Origin: Auanema rhodensis
Lineage: Eukaryota > Nematoda > Chromadorea > Rhabditida > Rhabditidae
Length of the DNA: 64,000 nt
NCBI GenBank assembly: GCA_964057225.1
Contig: OZ059900.1
Coordinates: 26,055,638-26,119,637 of the forward strand
Reading direction: 5' to 3'
Part shown: positions 22,918 through 35,229 of the stretch, piece after piece
How the letters are laid out: the number at the start of each line of letters is the position of its first letter
How positions within the stretch are numbered: position 1 is the first letter of the stretch
Made by a program: the position numbers and the translations under genes
The notes under the pieces: generated by a model
Told to the model about the DNA's origin: nothing
Databases searched by the model: none
Seen by the model: the letters and a program-made list of their open reading frames with translations, nothing else

Positions 22918-24627
22918 TTTGTCGTGAAAGTGGAACTAGACGTTGTACGAACAATTTTGAGCTAGGTTTCATTGACATTGCATGAGTTTGAACACATGAA
23001 ATCGTAAGTCAAAACCTTGTTTACAGCAAAATTTCCAAAAACTGGTTTTCCAGCATAATATAATATTTCTCATGGGAAATACAGTGTTTTTGTATTTTTT
23101 TAGTGTTCAGCATGTAAAATGCGTCATTTTAGTATGTGAAACGCTGAAATTCGTTGCATTTGACGACTCATATGAACAAAAATCGATTTTATCAATATTA
23201 GCCATAAGGGGCGTGCCCTCAGAATATGCTAATTTCCTTAATTTTCTAACCCCTGTTTTTTTGTCGTGAAAGTGGAACTAGACGTTGTACGAACAATTTT
23301 GAGCTAGGTTTCATTGACATTGCATGAGTTTGAACACATGAAATCGTAAGTCAAAACCTTGTTTACAGCAAAATTTCCAAAAACTGGTTTTCCAGCATAA
23401 TATAATATTTCTCATGGGAAATACAGTGTTTTTGTATTTTTTTAGTGTTCAGCATGTAAAATGCGTCATTTTAGTATGTAAAACGCTGAAATTCGTTGCA
23501 TTTGACGACTCATATGAACAAAAATCGATTTTATCAATATTAGCCATAAGGGGCGTGCCCTCAGAATATGCTAATTTCCTTAATTTTCTAACCCCTGTTT
23601 TTTTGTCGTGAAAGTGGAACTAGACGTTGTACGAACAATTTTGAGCTAGGTTTTATTGACATTGCATGAGTTTGAACACATGAAATCGTAAGTCAAAACC
23701 TTGTTTACAGCGAAATTTCCAAAAACTGGTTTTCCAGCATAATAAAATATTTCTCATGGGAAATACTGTGTTTTTGTATTTTTTTAGTGTTCAGCATGTA
23801 AAATGCGTCATTTTAGTATGTAAAACGCTGAAATTCGTTGCATTTGACGACTCATATGAACAAAAATCGATTTTATCAATATTAGCCATAAGGGGCGTGC
23901 CCTCAGAATATGCTAATTTCCTTAATTTTCTAACCCCTGTTTTTTTGTCGTGAAAGTGGAACTAGACGTTGTACGAACAATTTTGAGCTAGGTTTCATTG
24001 ACATTGCATGAGTTTGAACACATGAAATCGTAAGTCAAAACCTTGTTTACAGCAAAATTTCCAAAAACTGGTTTTCCAGCATAATATAATATTTCTCATG
24101 GGAAATACAGTGTTTTTGTATTTTTTTAGTGTTCAGCATGTAAAATGCGTCATTTTAGTATGTAAAACGCTGAAATTCGTTGCATTTGACGACTCATATG
24201 AACAAAAATCGATTTTATCAATATTAGCCATAAGGGGCGTGCCCTCAGAATATGCTAATTTCCTTAATTTTCTAACCCCTGTTTTTTTGTCGTGAAAGTG
24301 GAACTAGACGTTGTACGAACAATTTTGAGCTAGGTTTCATTGACATTGCATGAGTTTGAACACATGAAATCGTAAGTCAAAACCTTGTTTACAGCAAAAT
24401 TTCCAAAAACTGGTTTTCCAGCATAATATAATATTTCTCATGGGAAATACAGTGTTTTTGTATTTTTTTAGTGTTCAGCATGTAAAATGCGTCATTTTAG
24501 TATGTAAAACGCTGAAATTCGTTGCATTTGACGACTCATATGAACAAAAATCGATTTTATCAATATTAGCCATAAGGGGCGTGCCCTCAGAATATGCTAA
24601 TTTCCTTAATTTTCTAACCCCTGTTTT
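22918..24627 (+). repeat. 5-mer I-I-V-I-I closing super-HOR copy 2
   Basis: Units 68-72. The first four units match 14367-15734. The fifth (24286-24627) is a duplicate of the fourth. The following unit is an F that begins domain 3. Confidence 0.88.
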
Positions 24628-27600
24628 TTTGTCGTGAAAGTGGAACTAGACGTTGTACGAACAATTTTGAGCTAGGTTTCATTGACATTGCATGAGTTTG
24701 AACACATGAAATCGTAAGTCAAAACCTTGTTTACAGCGAAATTTCCAAAAACTGGTTTTCCAGCATAATAAAATATTTCTCAAGGGAAAAACTGTGTTTT
24801 CATATTTTTCAAGTGTTCAGCATGTAAAATGCTTCATTTTAGTATGTAACACGCTGAAATTCCTTGCATTTGACGACTCATATGAACAAAAATCGATTTT
24901 ATCAATATTAGCCATAAGGGGCGTGCCCTCAGAATTTGCTAATTTCCTTAATTTTCTAACCCCTGTTTTTTTGTCGTGAAAGTGGAACTAGACGTTGTAC
25001 GAACAATTTTGAGCTAGGTTTCATTGACATTGCATGAGTTTGAACACATGAAATCGTAAGTCAAAACCTTGTTTACAGCGAAATTTCCAAAAACTGGTTT
25101 TCCAGCATAATAAAATATTTCTCATGGGAAATACTGTGTTTTTGTATTTTTTCAGTGTTCAGCATGTAAAATGCTTCATTTTAGTATGTAACACGCTGAA
25201 ATTCGTTGCATTTGACGACTCATATGAACAAAAATCGATTTAATCAATATTAGCCATAAGGGGCGTGCCCTCAGAATATGCTAATTTCCTTAATTTTCTA
25301 ACCCCTGTTTTTTTGTCGTGAAAGTGGAACTAGACGTTGTACGAACAATTTTGAGCTAGGTTTCATTGACATTGCATGAGTTTGAACACATGAAATCGTA
25401 AGTCAAAACCTTGTTTACAGCGAAATTTCCAAAAACTGGTTTTCCAGCATAATAAAATATTTCTCATGGGAAATACTGTGTTTTTGTATTTTTCTAGTGT
25501 TCAGCATGTAAAATGCGTCATTTTAGTATGTAAAACGCTGAAATTCGTTGCATTTGACGACTCATATGAACAAAAATCGATTTTATCAATATTAGCCATA
25601 AGGGGCGTGCCCTCAGAATATGCTAATTTCCTTAATTCTCTAACCCCTGTTTTTTTGTCGTGAAAGTGGAACTAGACGTTGTACGAACAATTTTGAGCTA
25701 GGTTTCATTGACATTGCATGAGTTTGAACACATGAAATCGTAAGTCAAAACCTTGTTTACAGCAAAATTTCCAAAAACTGGTTTTCCAGCATAATATAAT
25801 ATTTCTCATGGGAAATACAGTGTTTTTGTATTTTTTTAGTGTTCAGCATGTAAAATGCGTCATTTTAGTATGTAAAACGCTGAAATTCGTTGCATTTGAC
25901 GACTCATATGAACAAAAATCGATTTTATCAATATTAGCCATAAGGGGCGTGCCCTCAGAATATGCTAATTTCCTTAATTTTCTAACCCCTGTTTTTTTGT
26001 CGTGAAAGTGGAACTAGACGTTGTACGAACAATTTTGAGCTAGGTTTCATTGACATTGCATGAGTTTGAACACATGAAATCGTAAGTCAAAACCTTGTTT
26101 ACAGCGAAATTTCCAAAAACTGGTTTTCCAGCATAATAAAATATTTCTCAAGGGAAAAACTGTGTTTTCATATTTTTCAAGTGTTCAGCATGTAAAATGC
26201 TTCATTTTAGTATGTAACACGCTGAAATTCCTTGCATTTGACGACTCATATGAACAAAAATCGATTTTATCAATATTAGCCATAAGGGGCGTGCCCTCAG
26301 AATTTGCTAATTTCCTTAATTTTCTAACCCCTGTTTTTTTGTCGTGAAAGTGGAACTAGACGTTGTACGAACAATTTTGAGCTAGGTTTCATTGACATTG
26401 CATGAGTTTGAACACATGAAATCGTAAGTCAAAACCTTGTTTACAGCGAAATTTCCAAAAACTGGTTTTCCAGCATAATAAAATATTTCTCATGGGAAAT
26501 ACTGTGTTTTTGTATTTTTTCAGTGTTCAGCATGTAAAATGCTTCATTTTAGTATGTAACACGCTGAAATTCGTTGCATTTGACGACTCATATGAACAAA
26601 AATCGATTTAATCAATATTAGCCATAAGGGGCGTGCCCTCAGAATATGCTAATTTCCTTAATTTTCTAACCCCTGTTTTTTTGTCGTGAAAGTGGAACTA
26701 GACGTTGTACGAACAATTTTGAGCTAGGTTTCATTGACATTGCATGAGTTTGAACACATGAAATCGTAAGTCAAAACCTTGTTTACAGCGAAATTTCCAA
26801 AAACTGGTTTTCCAGCATAATAAAATATTTCTCATGGGAAATACTGTGTTTTTGTATTTTTTTAGTGTTCAGCATGTAAAATGCGTCATTTTAGTATGTA
26901 AAACGCTGAAATTCCTTGCATTTGACGACTCATATGAACAAAAATCGATTTTATCAATATTAGCCATAAGGGGCGTGCCCTCAGAATATGCTAATTTCCT
27001 TAATTCTCTAACCCCTGTTTTTTTGTCGTGAAAGTGGAACTAGACGTTGTACGAACAATTTTGAGCTAGGTTTCATTGACATTGCATGAGTTTGAACACA
27101 TGAAATCGTAAGTCAAAACCTTGTTTACAGCGAAATTTCCAAAAACTGGTTTTCCAGCATAATAAAATATTTCTCAAGGGAAAAACTGTGTTTTCATATT
27201 TTTCAAGTGTTCAGCATGTAAAATGCTTCATTTTAGTATGTAACACGCTGAAATTCCTTGCATTTGACGACTCATATGAACAAAAATCGATTTAATCAAT
27301 ATTAGCCATAAGGGGCGTGCCCTCAGAATTTGCTAATTTCCTTATATTTCTAACCCCTGTTTTTTTGTCGTGAAAGTGGAACTAGACGTTGTACGAACAA
27401 TTTTGAGCTAGGTTTCATTGACATTGCATGAGTTTGAACACATGAAATCGTAAGTCAAAACCTTGTTTACAGCGAAATTTCCAAAAACTGGTTTTCCAGC
27501 ATAATAAAATATTTCTCAAGGGAAAAACTGTGTTTTCATATTTTTCAAGTGTTCAGCATGTAAAATGCTTCATTTTAGTATGTAACACGCTGAAATTCCT

Positions 27601-27705
27601 TGCATTTGACGACTCATATGAACAAAAATCGATTTAATCAATATTAGCCATAAGGGGCGTGCCCTCAGAATATGCTAATTTCCTTAATTTTCTAACCCCT
27701 GTTTT
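24628..27705 (+). repeat. Transitional module F D V I F D V F F (units 73-81)
   Basis: Nine units without indels. F-D-V occurs twice, 1,368 bp apart (24628 and 25996). The two V units carry TTAATTCTCTAACC, a T-to-C change that then recurs in V units of domain 3 (31792, 34528, 42052, 47524, 50259) but not in domains 1, 2 or 4. The first two F units keep TTTTATC, while other F units have TTTAATC. The module bridges the I-rich domain 2 and the E/F/B/C/D/V/G mixture that follows. Confidence 0.8.
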
Positions 27706-30099
27706 TTTGTCGTGAAAGTGGAACTAGACGTTGTACGAACAATTTTGAGCTAGGTATTCATTGACATTGCATGAGTTTGAACACATGCAATCGTAAGTCA
27801 AAACCTTGTTTACAGCGAAATTTCCAAAAACTGGTTTTCCAGCATAATAAAATATTTCTCATGGGAAAAACTGTGTTTTTGTATTTTTCTAGTGTTCAGC
27901 ATGTAAAATGCTTCATTTTAATATGTAACACGCTGAAATTCGTTGCATTTGACGACTCATATGAACAAAAATCGATTTAATCAATATTAGCCATAAGGGG
28001 CGTGCCCTCAGAATATGCTAATTTCCTTAATTTTCTAACCCCTGTTTTTTTGTCGTGAAAGTGGAACTAGACGTTGTACGAACAATTTTGAGCTAGGTTT
28101 CATTGACATTGCATGAGTTTGAACACATGAAATCGTAAGTCAAAAACCTTGTTTACAGCGAAATTTCCAAAAACTGGTTTTCCAGCATAATACAATATTT
28201 CTCAAGGGAAAAACTGTGTTTTTATATTTTTCTAGTGTTCAGCATGTAAAATGCTTCATTTTAGTATGTAACACGCTGAAATTCGTTGCATTTGACGACT
28301 CATATGAACAAAAATCGATTTTATCAATATTAGCCATAAGGGGCGTGCCCTCAGAATATGCTAATTTCCTTAATTTTCTAACCCCTGTTTTTTTGTCGTG
28401 AAAGTGGAACTAGACGTTGTACGAACAGTTTTGAGCTAGGTTTCATTGACATTGCATGAGTTTGAACACATGAAATCGTAAGTCAAAACCTTGTTTACAG
28501 CGAAATTTCCAAAAACTGGTTTTCCAGCATAATAAAATATTTCTCATGGGAAATACTGTGTTTTTGTATTTTTTCAGTGTTCAGCATGTAAAATGCTTCA
28601 TTTTAGTATGTAACACGCTGAAATTCGTTGCATTTGACGACTCATATGAACAAAAATCGATTTAATCAATATTAGCCATAAGGGGCGTGCCCTCAGAATA
28701 TGCTAATTTCCTTAATTTTCTAACCCCTGTTTTTTTGTCGTGAAAGTGGAACTAGACGTTGTACGAACAATTTTGAGCTAGGTTTCATTGACATTGCATG
28801 AGTTTGAACACATGAAATCGTAAGTCAAAACCTTGTTTACAGCGAAATTTCCAAAAACTGGTTTTCCAGCATAATAAAATATTTCTCATGGGAAATACTG
28901 TGTTTTTGTATTTTTTTAGTGTTCAGCATGTAAAATGCGTCATTTTAGTATGTAAAACGCTGAAATTCGTTGCATTTGACGACTCATATGAACAAAAATC
29001 GATTTTATCAATATTAGCCATAAGGGGGTGCCCTCAGAATATGCTAATTTCCTTAATTTTCTAACCCCTGTTTTTTTGTCGTGAAAGTGGAACTAGACGT
29101 TGTACGAACAATTTTGAGCTAAGTTTCATTGACATTGCATGAGTTTGAACACATGAAATCGTAAGTCAAAACCTTGTTTACAGCGAAATTTCCAAAAACT
29201 GGTTTTCCAGCATAATAAAATATTTCTCATGAGAAATACTGTGTTTTTGTATTTTTTTAATGTTCAGCATGTAAAATGCTTCATTTTGATATGTAAAACG
29301 CTGAAATTCGTTGCATTTGACGATTCATATGAACAAAAATCGATTTTATCAATATTAGCCATAAGGGGCGTGCCCTCAGAATATGCTAATTTCCTTAATT
29401 TTCTAACCCCTGTTTTTTGTCGTGAAAGTGGAACTAGACGTTGTACGAACAATTTTGAGCAAGGTTTCATTGACATTGCATGAGTTTGAACACATGAAAT
29501 CGTAAGTCAAAACCTTGTTTACAGCGAAATTTCCAAAAACTGGTTTTCCAGCATAATACAATATTTCTCATGGGAAATACTGTGTTTTTATATTTTTCTA
29601 GTGTTCAGCATATAAAATGCTTCATTTTAGTATGTAACACGCTGAAATTCGTTGCATTTGACGACTCATATGAACAAAAATCGATTTTATCAATATTAGC
29701 CATAAGGGGCGTGCCCTCAGAATATGCTAATTTCCTTAATTTTCTAACCCCTGTTTTTTTGTCGTGAAAGTGGAACTAGACGTTGTACGAACAGTTTTGA
29801 GCTAGGTTTCATTGACATTGCATGAGTTTGAACACATGAAATCGTAAGTCAAAACCTTGTTTACAGCGAAATTTCCAAAAACTGGTTTTCCAGCATAATA
29901 AAATATTTCTCATGGGAAATACTGTGTTTTTGTATTTTTTCAGTGTTCAGCATGTAAAATGCTTCATTTTAGTATGTAACACGCTGAAATTCGTTGCATT
30001 TGACGACTCATATGAACAAAAATCGATTTAATCAATATTAGCCATAAGGGGCGTGCCCTCAGAATATGCTAATTTCCTTAATTTTCTAACCCCTGTTTT
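27706..30099 (+). repeat. Module E C' D V B C D (units 82-88)
   Basis: Seven units with four indels: +T in GGTATTCATTG near 27755, +A in GTCAAAAACC near 28145, -1 in AAGGGGGTGCCC near 29026 and -T in CCTGTTTTTTGTCG near 29413. The B-C pair carries the linked set GACGATTCATATG, six-T run, GAGCAAGG and CAGCATATAAAATGC, which marks the same pair at 37625-38307, 38992-39674 and 44464-45146. Confidence 0.8.
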
Positions 30100-32493
30100 T
30101 TTGTCGTGAAAGTGGAACTAGACGTTGTACGAACAATTTTGAGCTAGGTTTCATTGACATTGCATGAGTTTGAACACATGCAATCGTAAGTCAAAACCTT
30201 GTTTACAGCGAAATTTCCAAAAACTGGTTTTCCAGCATAATAAAATATTTCTCATGGGAAAAACTGTGTTTTTGTATTTTTCTAGTGTTCAGCATGTAAA
30301 ATGCTTTATTTTAATATGTAACACGCTGAAATTCGTTGCATTTGACGACTCATATGAACAAAAATCGATTTAATCAATATTAGCCATAAGGGGCGTGCCC
30401 TCAGAATATGCTAATTTCCTTAATTTTCTAACCCCTGTTTTTTTGTCGTGAAAGTGGAACTAGACGTTGTACGAACAATTTTGAGCTAAGTTTCATTGAC
30501 ATTGCATGAGTTTGAACACATGAAATCGTAAGTCAAAACCTTGTTTACAGCGAAATTTCCAAAAACTGGTTTTCCAGCATAATAAAATATTTCTCAAGGG
30601 AAAAACTGTGTTTTCATATTTTTCAAGTGTTCAGCATGTAAAATGCTTCATTTTAGTATGTAACACGCTGAAATTCCTTGCATTTGACGACTCATATGAA
30701 CAAAAATCGATTTAATCAATATTAGCCATAAGGGGCGTGCCCTCAGAATATGCTAATTTCCTTAATTTTCTAACCCCTGTTTTTTTGTCGTGAAAGTGGA
30801 ACTAGACGTTGTACGAACAATTTTGAGCTAGGTTTCATTGACATTGCATGAGTTTGAACACATGAAATCGTAAGTCAAAACCTTGTTTACAGCGAAATTT
30901 CCAAAAACTGGTTTTCCAGCATAATAAAATATTTCTCATGAGAAATACTGTGTTTTTGTATTTTTTTAATGTTCAGCATGTAAAACGCTTCATTTTGATA
31001 TGTAAAACGCTGAAATTCGTTGCATTTGACGACTCATATGAACAAAAATCGATTTTATCAATATTAGCCATAAGGGGCGTGCCCTCAGAATATGCTAATT
31101 TCCTTAATTTTCTAACCCCTGTTTTTTTGTCGTGAAAGTGGAACTAGACGTTGTACGAACAATTTTGAGCTAGGTTTCATTGACATTGCATGAGTTTGAA
31201 CACATGAAATCGTAAGTCAAAACCTTGTTTACAGCGAAATTTCCAAAAACTGGTTTTCCAGCATAATACAATATTTCTCATGGGAAATACTGTGTTTTTA
31301 TATTTTTCTAGTGTTCAGCATGTAAAATGCTTCATTTTAGTATGTAACACGCTGAAATTCGTTGCATTTGACGACTCATATGAACAAAAATCGATTTTAT
31401 CAATATTAGCCATAAGGGGCGTGCCCTCAGAATATGCTAATTTCCTTAATTTTCTAACCCCTGTTTTTTTGTCGTGAAAGTGGAACTAGACGTTGTACGA
31501 ACAGTTTTGAGCTAGGTTTCATTGACATTGCATGAGTTTGAACACATGAAATCGTAAGTCAAAACCTTGTTTACAGCGAAATTTCCAAAAACTGGTTTTC
31601 CAGCATAATAAAATATTTCTCATGGGAAATACTGTGTTTTTGTATTTTTTTAGTGTTCAGCATGTAAAATGCGTCATTTTAGTATGTAAAACGCTGAAAT
31701 TCGTTGCATTTGACGACTCATATGAACAAAAATCGATTTTATCAATATTAGCCATAAGGGGCGTGCCCTCAGAATATGCTAATTTCCTTAATTCTCTAAC
31801 CCCTGTTTTTTTGTCGTGAAAGTGGAACTAGACGTTGTACGAACAATTTTGAGCTAGGTTTCATTGACATTGCATGAGTTTGAACACATGAAATCGTAAG
31901 TCAAAACCTTGTTTACAGCGAAATTTCCAAAAACTGGTTTTCCAGCATAATAAAATATTTCTCAAGGGAAAAACTGTGTTTTCATATTTTTCAAGTGTTC
32001 AGCATGTAAAATGCTTCATTTTAGTATGTAACACGCTGAAATTCCTTGCATTTGACGACTCATATGAACAAAAATCGATTTAATCAATATTAGCCATAAG
32101 GGGCGTGCCCTCAGAATTTGCTAATTTCCTTATATTTCTAACCCCTGTTTTTTTGTCGTGAAAGTGGAACTAGACGTTGTACGAACAATTTTGAGCTAGG
32201 TTTCATTGACATTGCATGAGTTTGAACACATGAAATCGTAAGTCAAAACCTTGTTTACAGCGAAATTTCCAAAAACTGGTTTTCCAGCATAATAAAATAT
32301 TTCTCATGGGAAATACTGTGTTTTTGTATTTTTCTAGTGTTCAGCATGTAAAATGCATCATTTTAGTATATAACACGCTGAAATTTGTTGCATTTGACGA
32401 CTCATATGAACAAAAATCGATTTAATCAATATTAGCCATAAGGGGCGTGCCCTCAGAATATGCTAATTTCCTTAATTTTCTAACCCCTGTTTT
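30100..32493 (+). repeat. Module E F B C (D/V) F G (units 89-95)
   Basis: This is the 8-unit series E F B C D V F G with one unit missing. Unit 93 begins as a D (GAACAGTTTTGAGC) and continues as a V, so D and V were fused by loss of one 342-bp register. The B unit has AAAACGCTTC instead of AAAATGCTTC, shared with later modules. The F near 32131 has CCTTATATTTC. The intact version follows immediately. Confidence 0.85.
31468..31809 (+). repeat. Chimeric unit D/V (unit 93)
   Basis: The left end has the D entry GAACAGTTTTGAGC. The body has TTTTTTTAGTG, GCGTCATTTTAG and TTAATTCTC as in V. It replaces the D-V pair present at 33862-34545. The breakpoint lies in the sequence common to D and V between the two marker sets. 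Confidence 0.82.
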
Positions 32494-35229
32494 TTTGTCG
32501 TGAAAGTGGAACTAGACGTTGTACGAACAATTTTGAGCTAGGTTTCATTGACATTGCATGAGTTTGAACACATGCAATCGTAAGTCAAAACCTTGTTTAC
32601 AGCGAAATTTCCAAAAACTGGTTTTCCAGCATAATAAAATATTTCTCATGGGAAAAACTGTGTTTTTGTATTTTTCTAGTGTTCAGCATGTAAAATGCTT
32701 TATTTTAATATGTAACACGCTGAAATTCGTTGCATTTGACGACTCATATGAACAAAAATCGATTTAATCAATATTAGCCATAAGGGGCGTGCCCTCAGAA
32801 TATGCTAATTTCCTTAATTTTCTAACCCCTGTTTTTTTGTCGTGAAAGTGGAACTAGACGTTGTACGAACAATTTTGAGCTAAGTTTCATTGACATTGCA
32901 TGAGTTTGAACACATGAAATCGTAAGTCAAAACCTTGTTTACAGCGAAATTTCCAAAAACTGGTTTTCCAGCATAATAAAATATTTCTCAAGGGAAAAAC
33001 TGTGTTTTCATATTTTTCAAGTGTTCAGCATGTAAAATGCTTCATTTTAGTATGTAACACGCTGAAATTCCTTGCATTTGACGACTCATATGAACAAAAA
33101 TCGATTTAATCAATATTAGCCATAAGGGGCGTGCCCTCAGAATATGCTAATTTCCTTAATTTTCTAACCCCTGTTTTTTTGTCGTGAAAGTGGAACTAGA
33201 CGTTGTACGAACAATTTTGAGCTAGGTTTCATTGACATTGCATGAGTTTGAACACATGAAATCGTAAGTCAAAACCTTGTTTACAGCGAAATTTCCAAAA
33301 ACTGGTTTTCCAGCATAATAAAATATTTCTCATGAGAAATACTGTGTTTTTGTATTTTTTCAATGTTCAGCATGTAAAACGCTTCATTTTGATATGTAAA
33401 ACGCTGAAATTCGTTGCATTTGACGACTCATATGAACAAAAATCGATTTTATCAATATTAGCCATAAGGGGCGTGCCCTCAGAATATGCTAATTTCCTTA
33501 ATTTTCTAACCCCTGTTTTTTTGTCGTGAAAGTGGAACTAGACGTTGTACGAACAATTTTGAGCTAGGTTTCATTGACATTGCATGAGTTTGAACACATG
33601 AAATCGTAAGTCAAAACCTTGTTTACAGCGAAATTTCCAAAAACTGGTTTTCCAGCATAATACAATATTTCTCATGGGAAATACTGTGTTTTTATATTTT
33701 TCTAGTGTTCAGCATGTAAAATGCTTCATTTTAGTATGTAACACGCTGAAATTCGTTGCATTTGACGACTCATATGAACAAAAATCGATTTTATCAATAT
33801 TAGCCATAAGGGGCGTGCCCTCAGAATATGCTAATTTCCTTAATTTTCTAACCCCTGTTTTTTTGTCGTGAAAGTGGAACTAGACGTTGTACGAACAGTT
33901 TTGAGCTAGGTTTCATTGACATTGCATGAGTTTGAACACATGAAATCGTAAGTCAAAACCTTGTTTACAGCGAAATTTCCAAAAACTGGTTTTCCAGCAT
34001 AATAAAATATTTCTCATGGGAAATACTGTGTTTTTGTATTTTTTCAGTGTTCAGCATGTAAAATGCTTCATTTTAGTATGTAACACGCTGAAATTCGTTG
34101 CATTTGACGACTCATATGAACAAAAATCGATTTAATCAATATTAGCCATAAGAGGCGTGCCCTCAGAATATGCTAATTTCCTTAATTTTCTAACCCCTGT
34201 TTTTTTGTCGTGAAAGTGGAACTAGACGTTGTACGAACAATTTTGAGCTAGGTTTCATTGACATTGCATGAGTTTGAACACATGAAATCGTAAGTCAAAA
34301 CCTTGTTTACAGCGAAATTTCCAAAAACTGGTTTTCCAGCATAATAAAATATTTCTCATGGGAAATACTGTGTTTTTGTATTTTTTTAGTGTTCAGCATG
34401 TAAAATGCGTCATTTTAGTGTGTAAAACGCTGAAATTCGTTGCATTTGACGACTCATATGAACAAAAATCGATTTTATCAATATTAGCCATAAGGGGCGT
34501 GCCCTCAGAATATGCTAATTTCCTTAATTCTCTAACCCCTGTTTTTTTGTCGTGAAAGTGGAACTAGACGTTGTACGAACAATTTTGAGCTAGGTTTCAT
34601 TGACATTGCATGAGTTTGAACACATGAAATCGTAAGTCAAAACCTTGTTTACAGCGAAATTTCCAAAAACTGGTTTTCCAGCATAATAAAATATTTCTCA
34701 AGGGAAAAACTGTGTTTTCATATTTTTCAAGTGTTCAGCATGTAAAATGCTTCATTTTAGTATGTAACACGCTGAAATTCCTTGCATTTGACGACTCATA
34801 TGAACAAAAATCGATTTAATCAATATTAGCCATAAGGGGCGTGCCCTCAGAATTTGCTAATTTCCTTATATTTCTAACCCCTGTTTTTTTGTCGTGAAAG
34901 TGGAACTAGACGTTGTACGAACAATTTTGAGCTAGGTTTCATTGACATTGCATGAGTTTGAACACATGAAATCGTAAGTCAAAACCTTGTTTACAGCGAA
35001 ATTTCCAAAAACTGGTTTTCCAGCATAATAAAATATTTCTCATGGGAAATACTGTGTTTTTGTATTTTTCTAGTGTTCAGCATGTAAAATGCTTCATTTT
35101 AGTATGTAACACGCTGAAATTTGTTGCATTTGACGACTCATATGAACAAAAATCGATTTAATCAATATTAGCCATAAGGGGCGTGCCCTCAGAATATGCT
35201 AATTTCCTTAATTTTCTAACCCCTGTTTT
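32494..35229 (+). repeat. 8-mer module E F B C D V F G (2,736 bp)
   Basis: Units 96-103. It matches 40017-42753 at an offset of 7,523 bp (22 units minus 1 bp). It includes AAAACGCTTC in B, TTAATTCTC in V, TATATTTC in the second F and AAATTTGTTGC in G. It is the most complete version of the module from which the neighbouring copies can be derived by loss. Confidence 0.88.

Larger units (their letters stand above)
15735..24285 (+). repeat. Super-HOR copy 2: 25 units, 8,551 bp (12-mer + 9-mer x1 + 4-mer)
   Basis: Units 47-71 repeat the order of the preceding 11,630-bp super-HOR but contain one 9-mer instead of two. The difference, 11,630 - 8,551, is exactly 3,079 bp, the length of one 9-mer. 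It is followed by one additional I unit (24286-24627) before domain 3. The two super-HOR copies agree at every diagnostic base that I compared. Confidence 0.93.

Noticed and set aside
29264-29476. Minus-strand 70-codon frame, repeated near 37814, 39181, 44653 and 52519
   Set aside because: It arises from the six-T contraction shifting the reading frame, opposite an equally spurious 84-codon plus-strand frame. It tracks an indel, not coding constraint.
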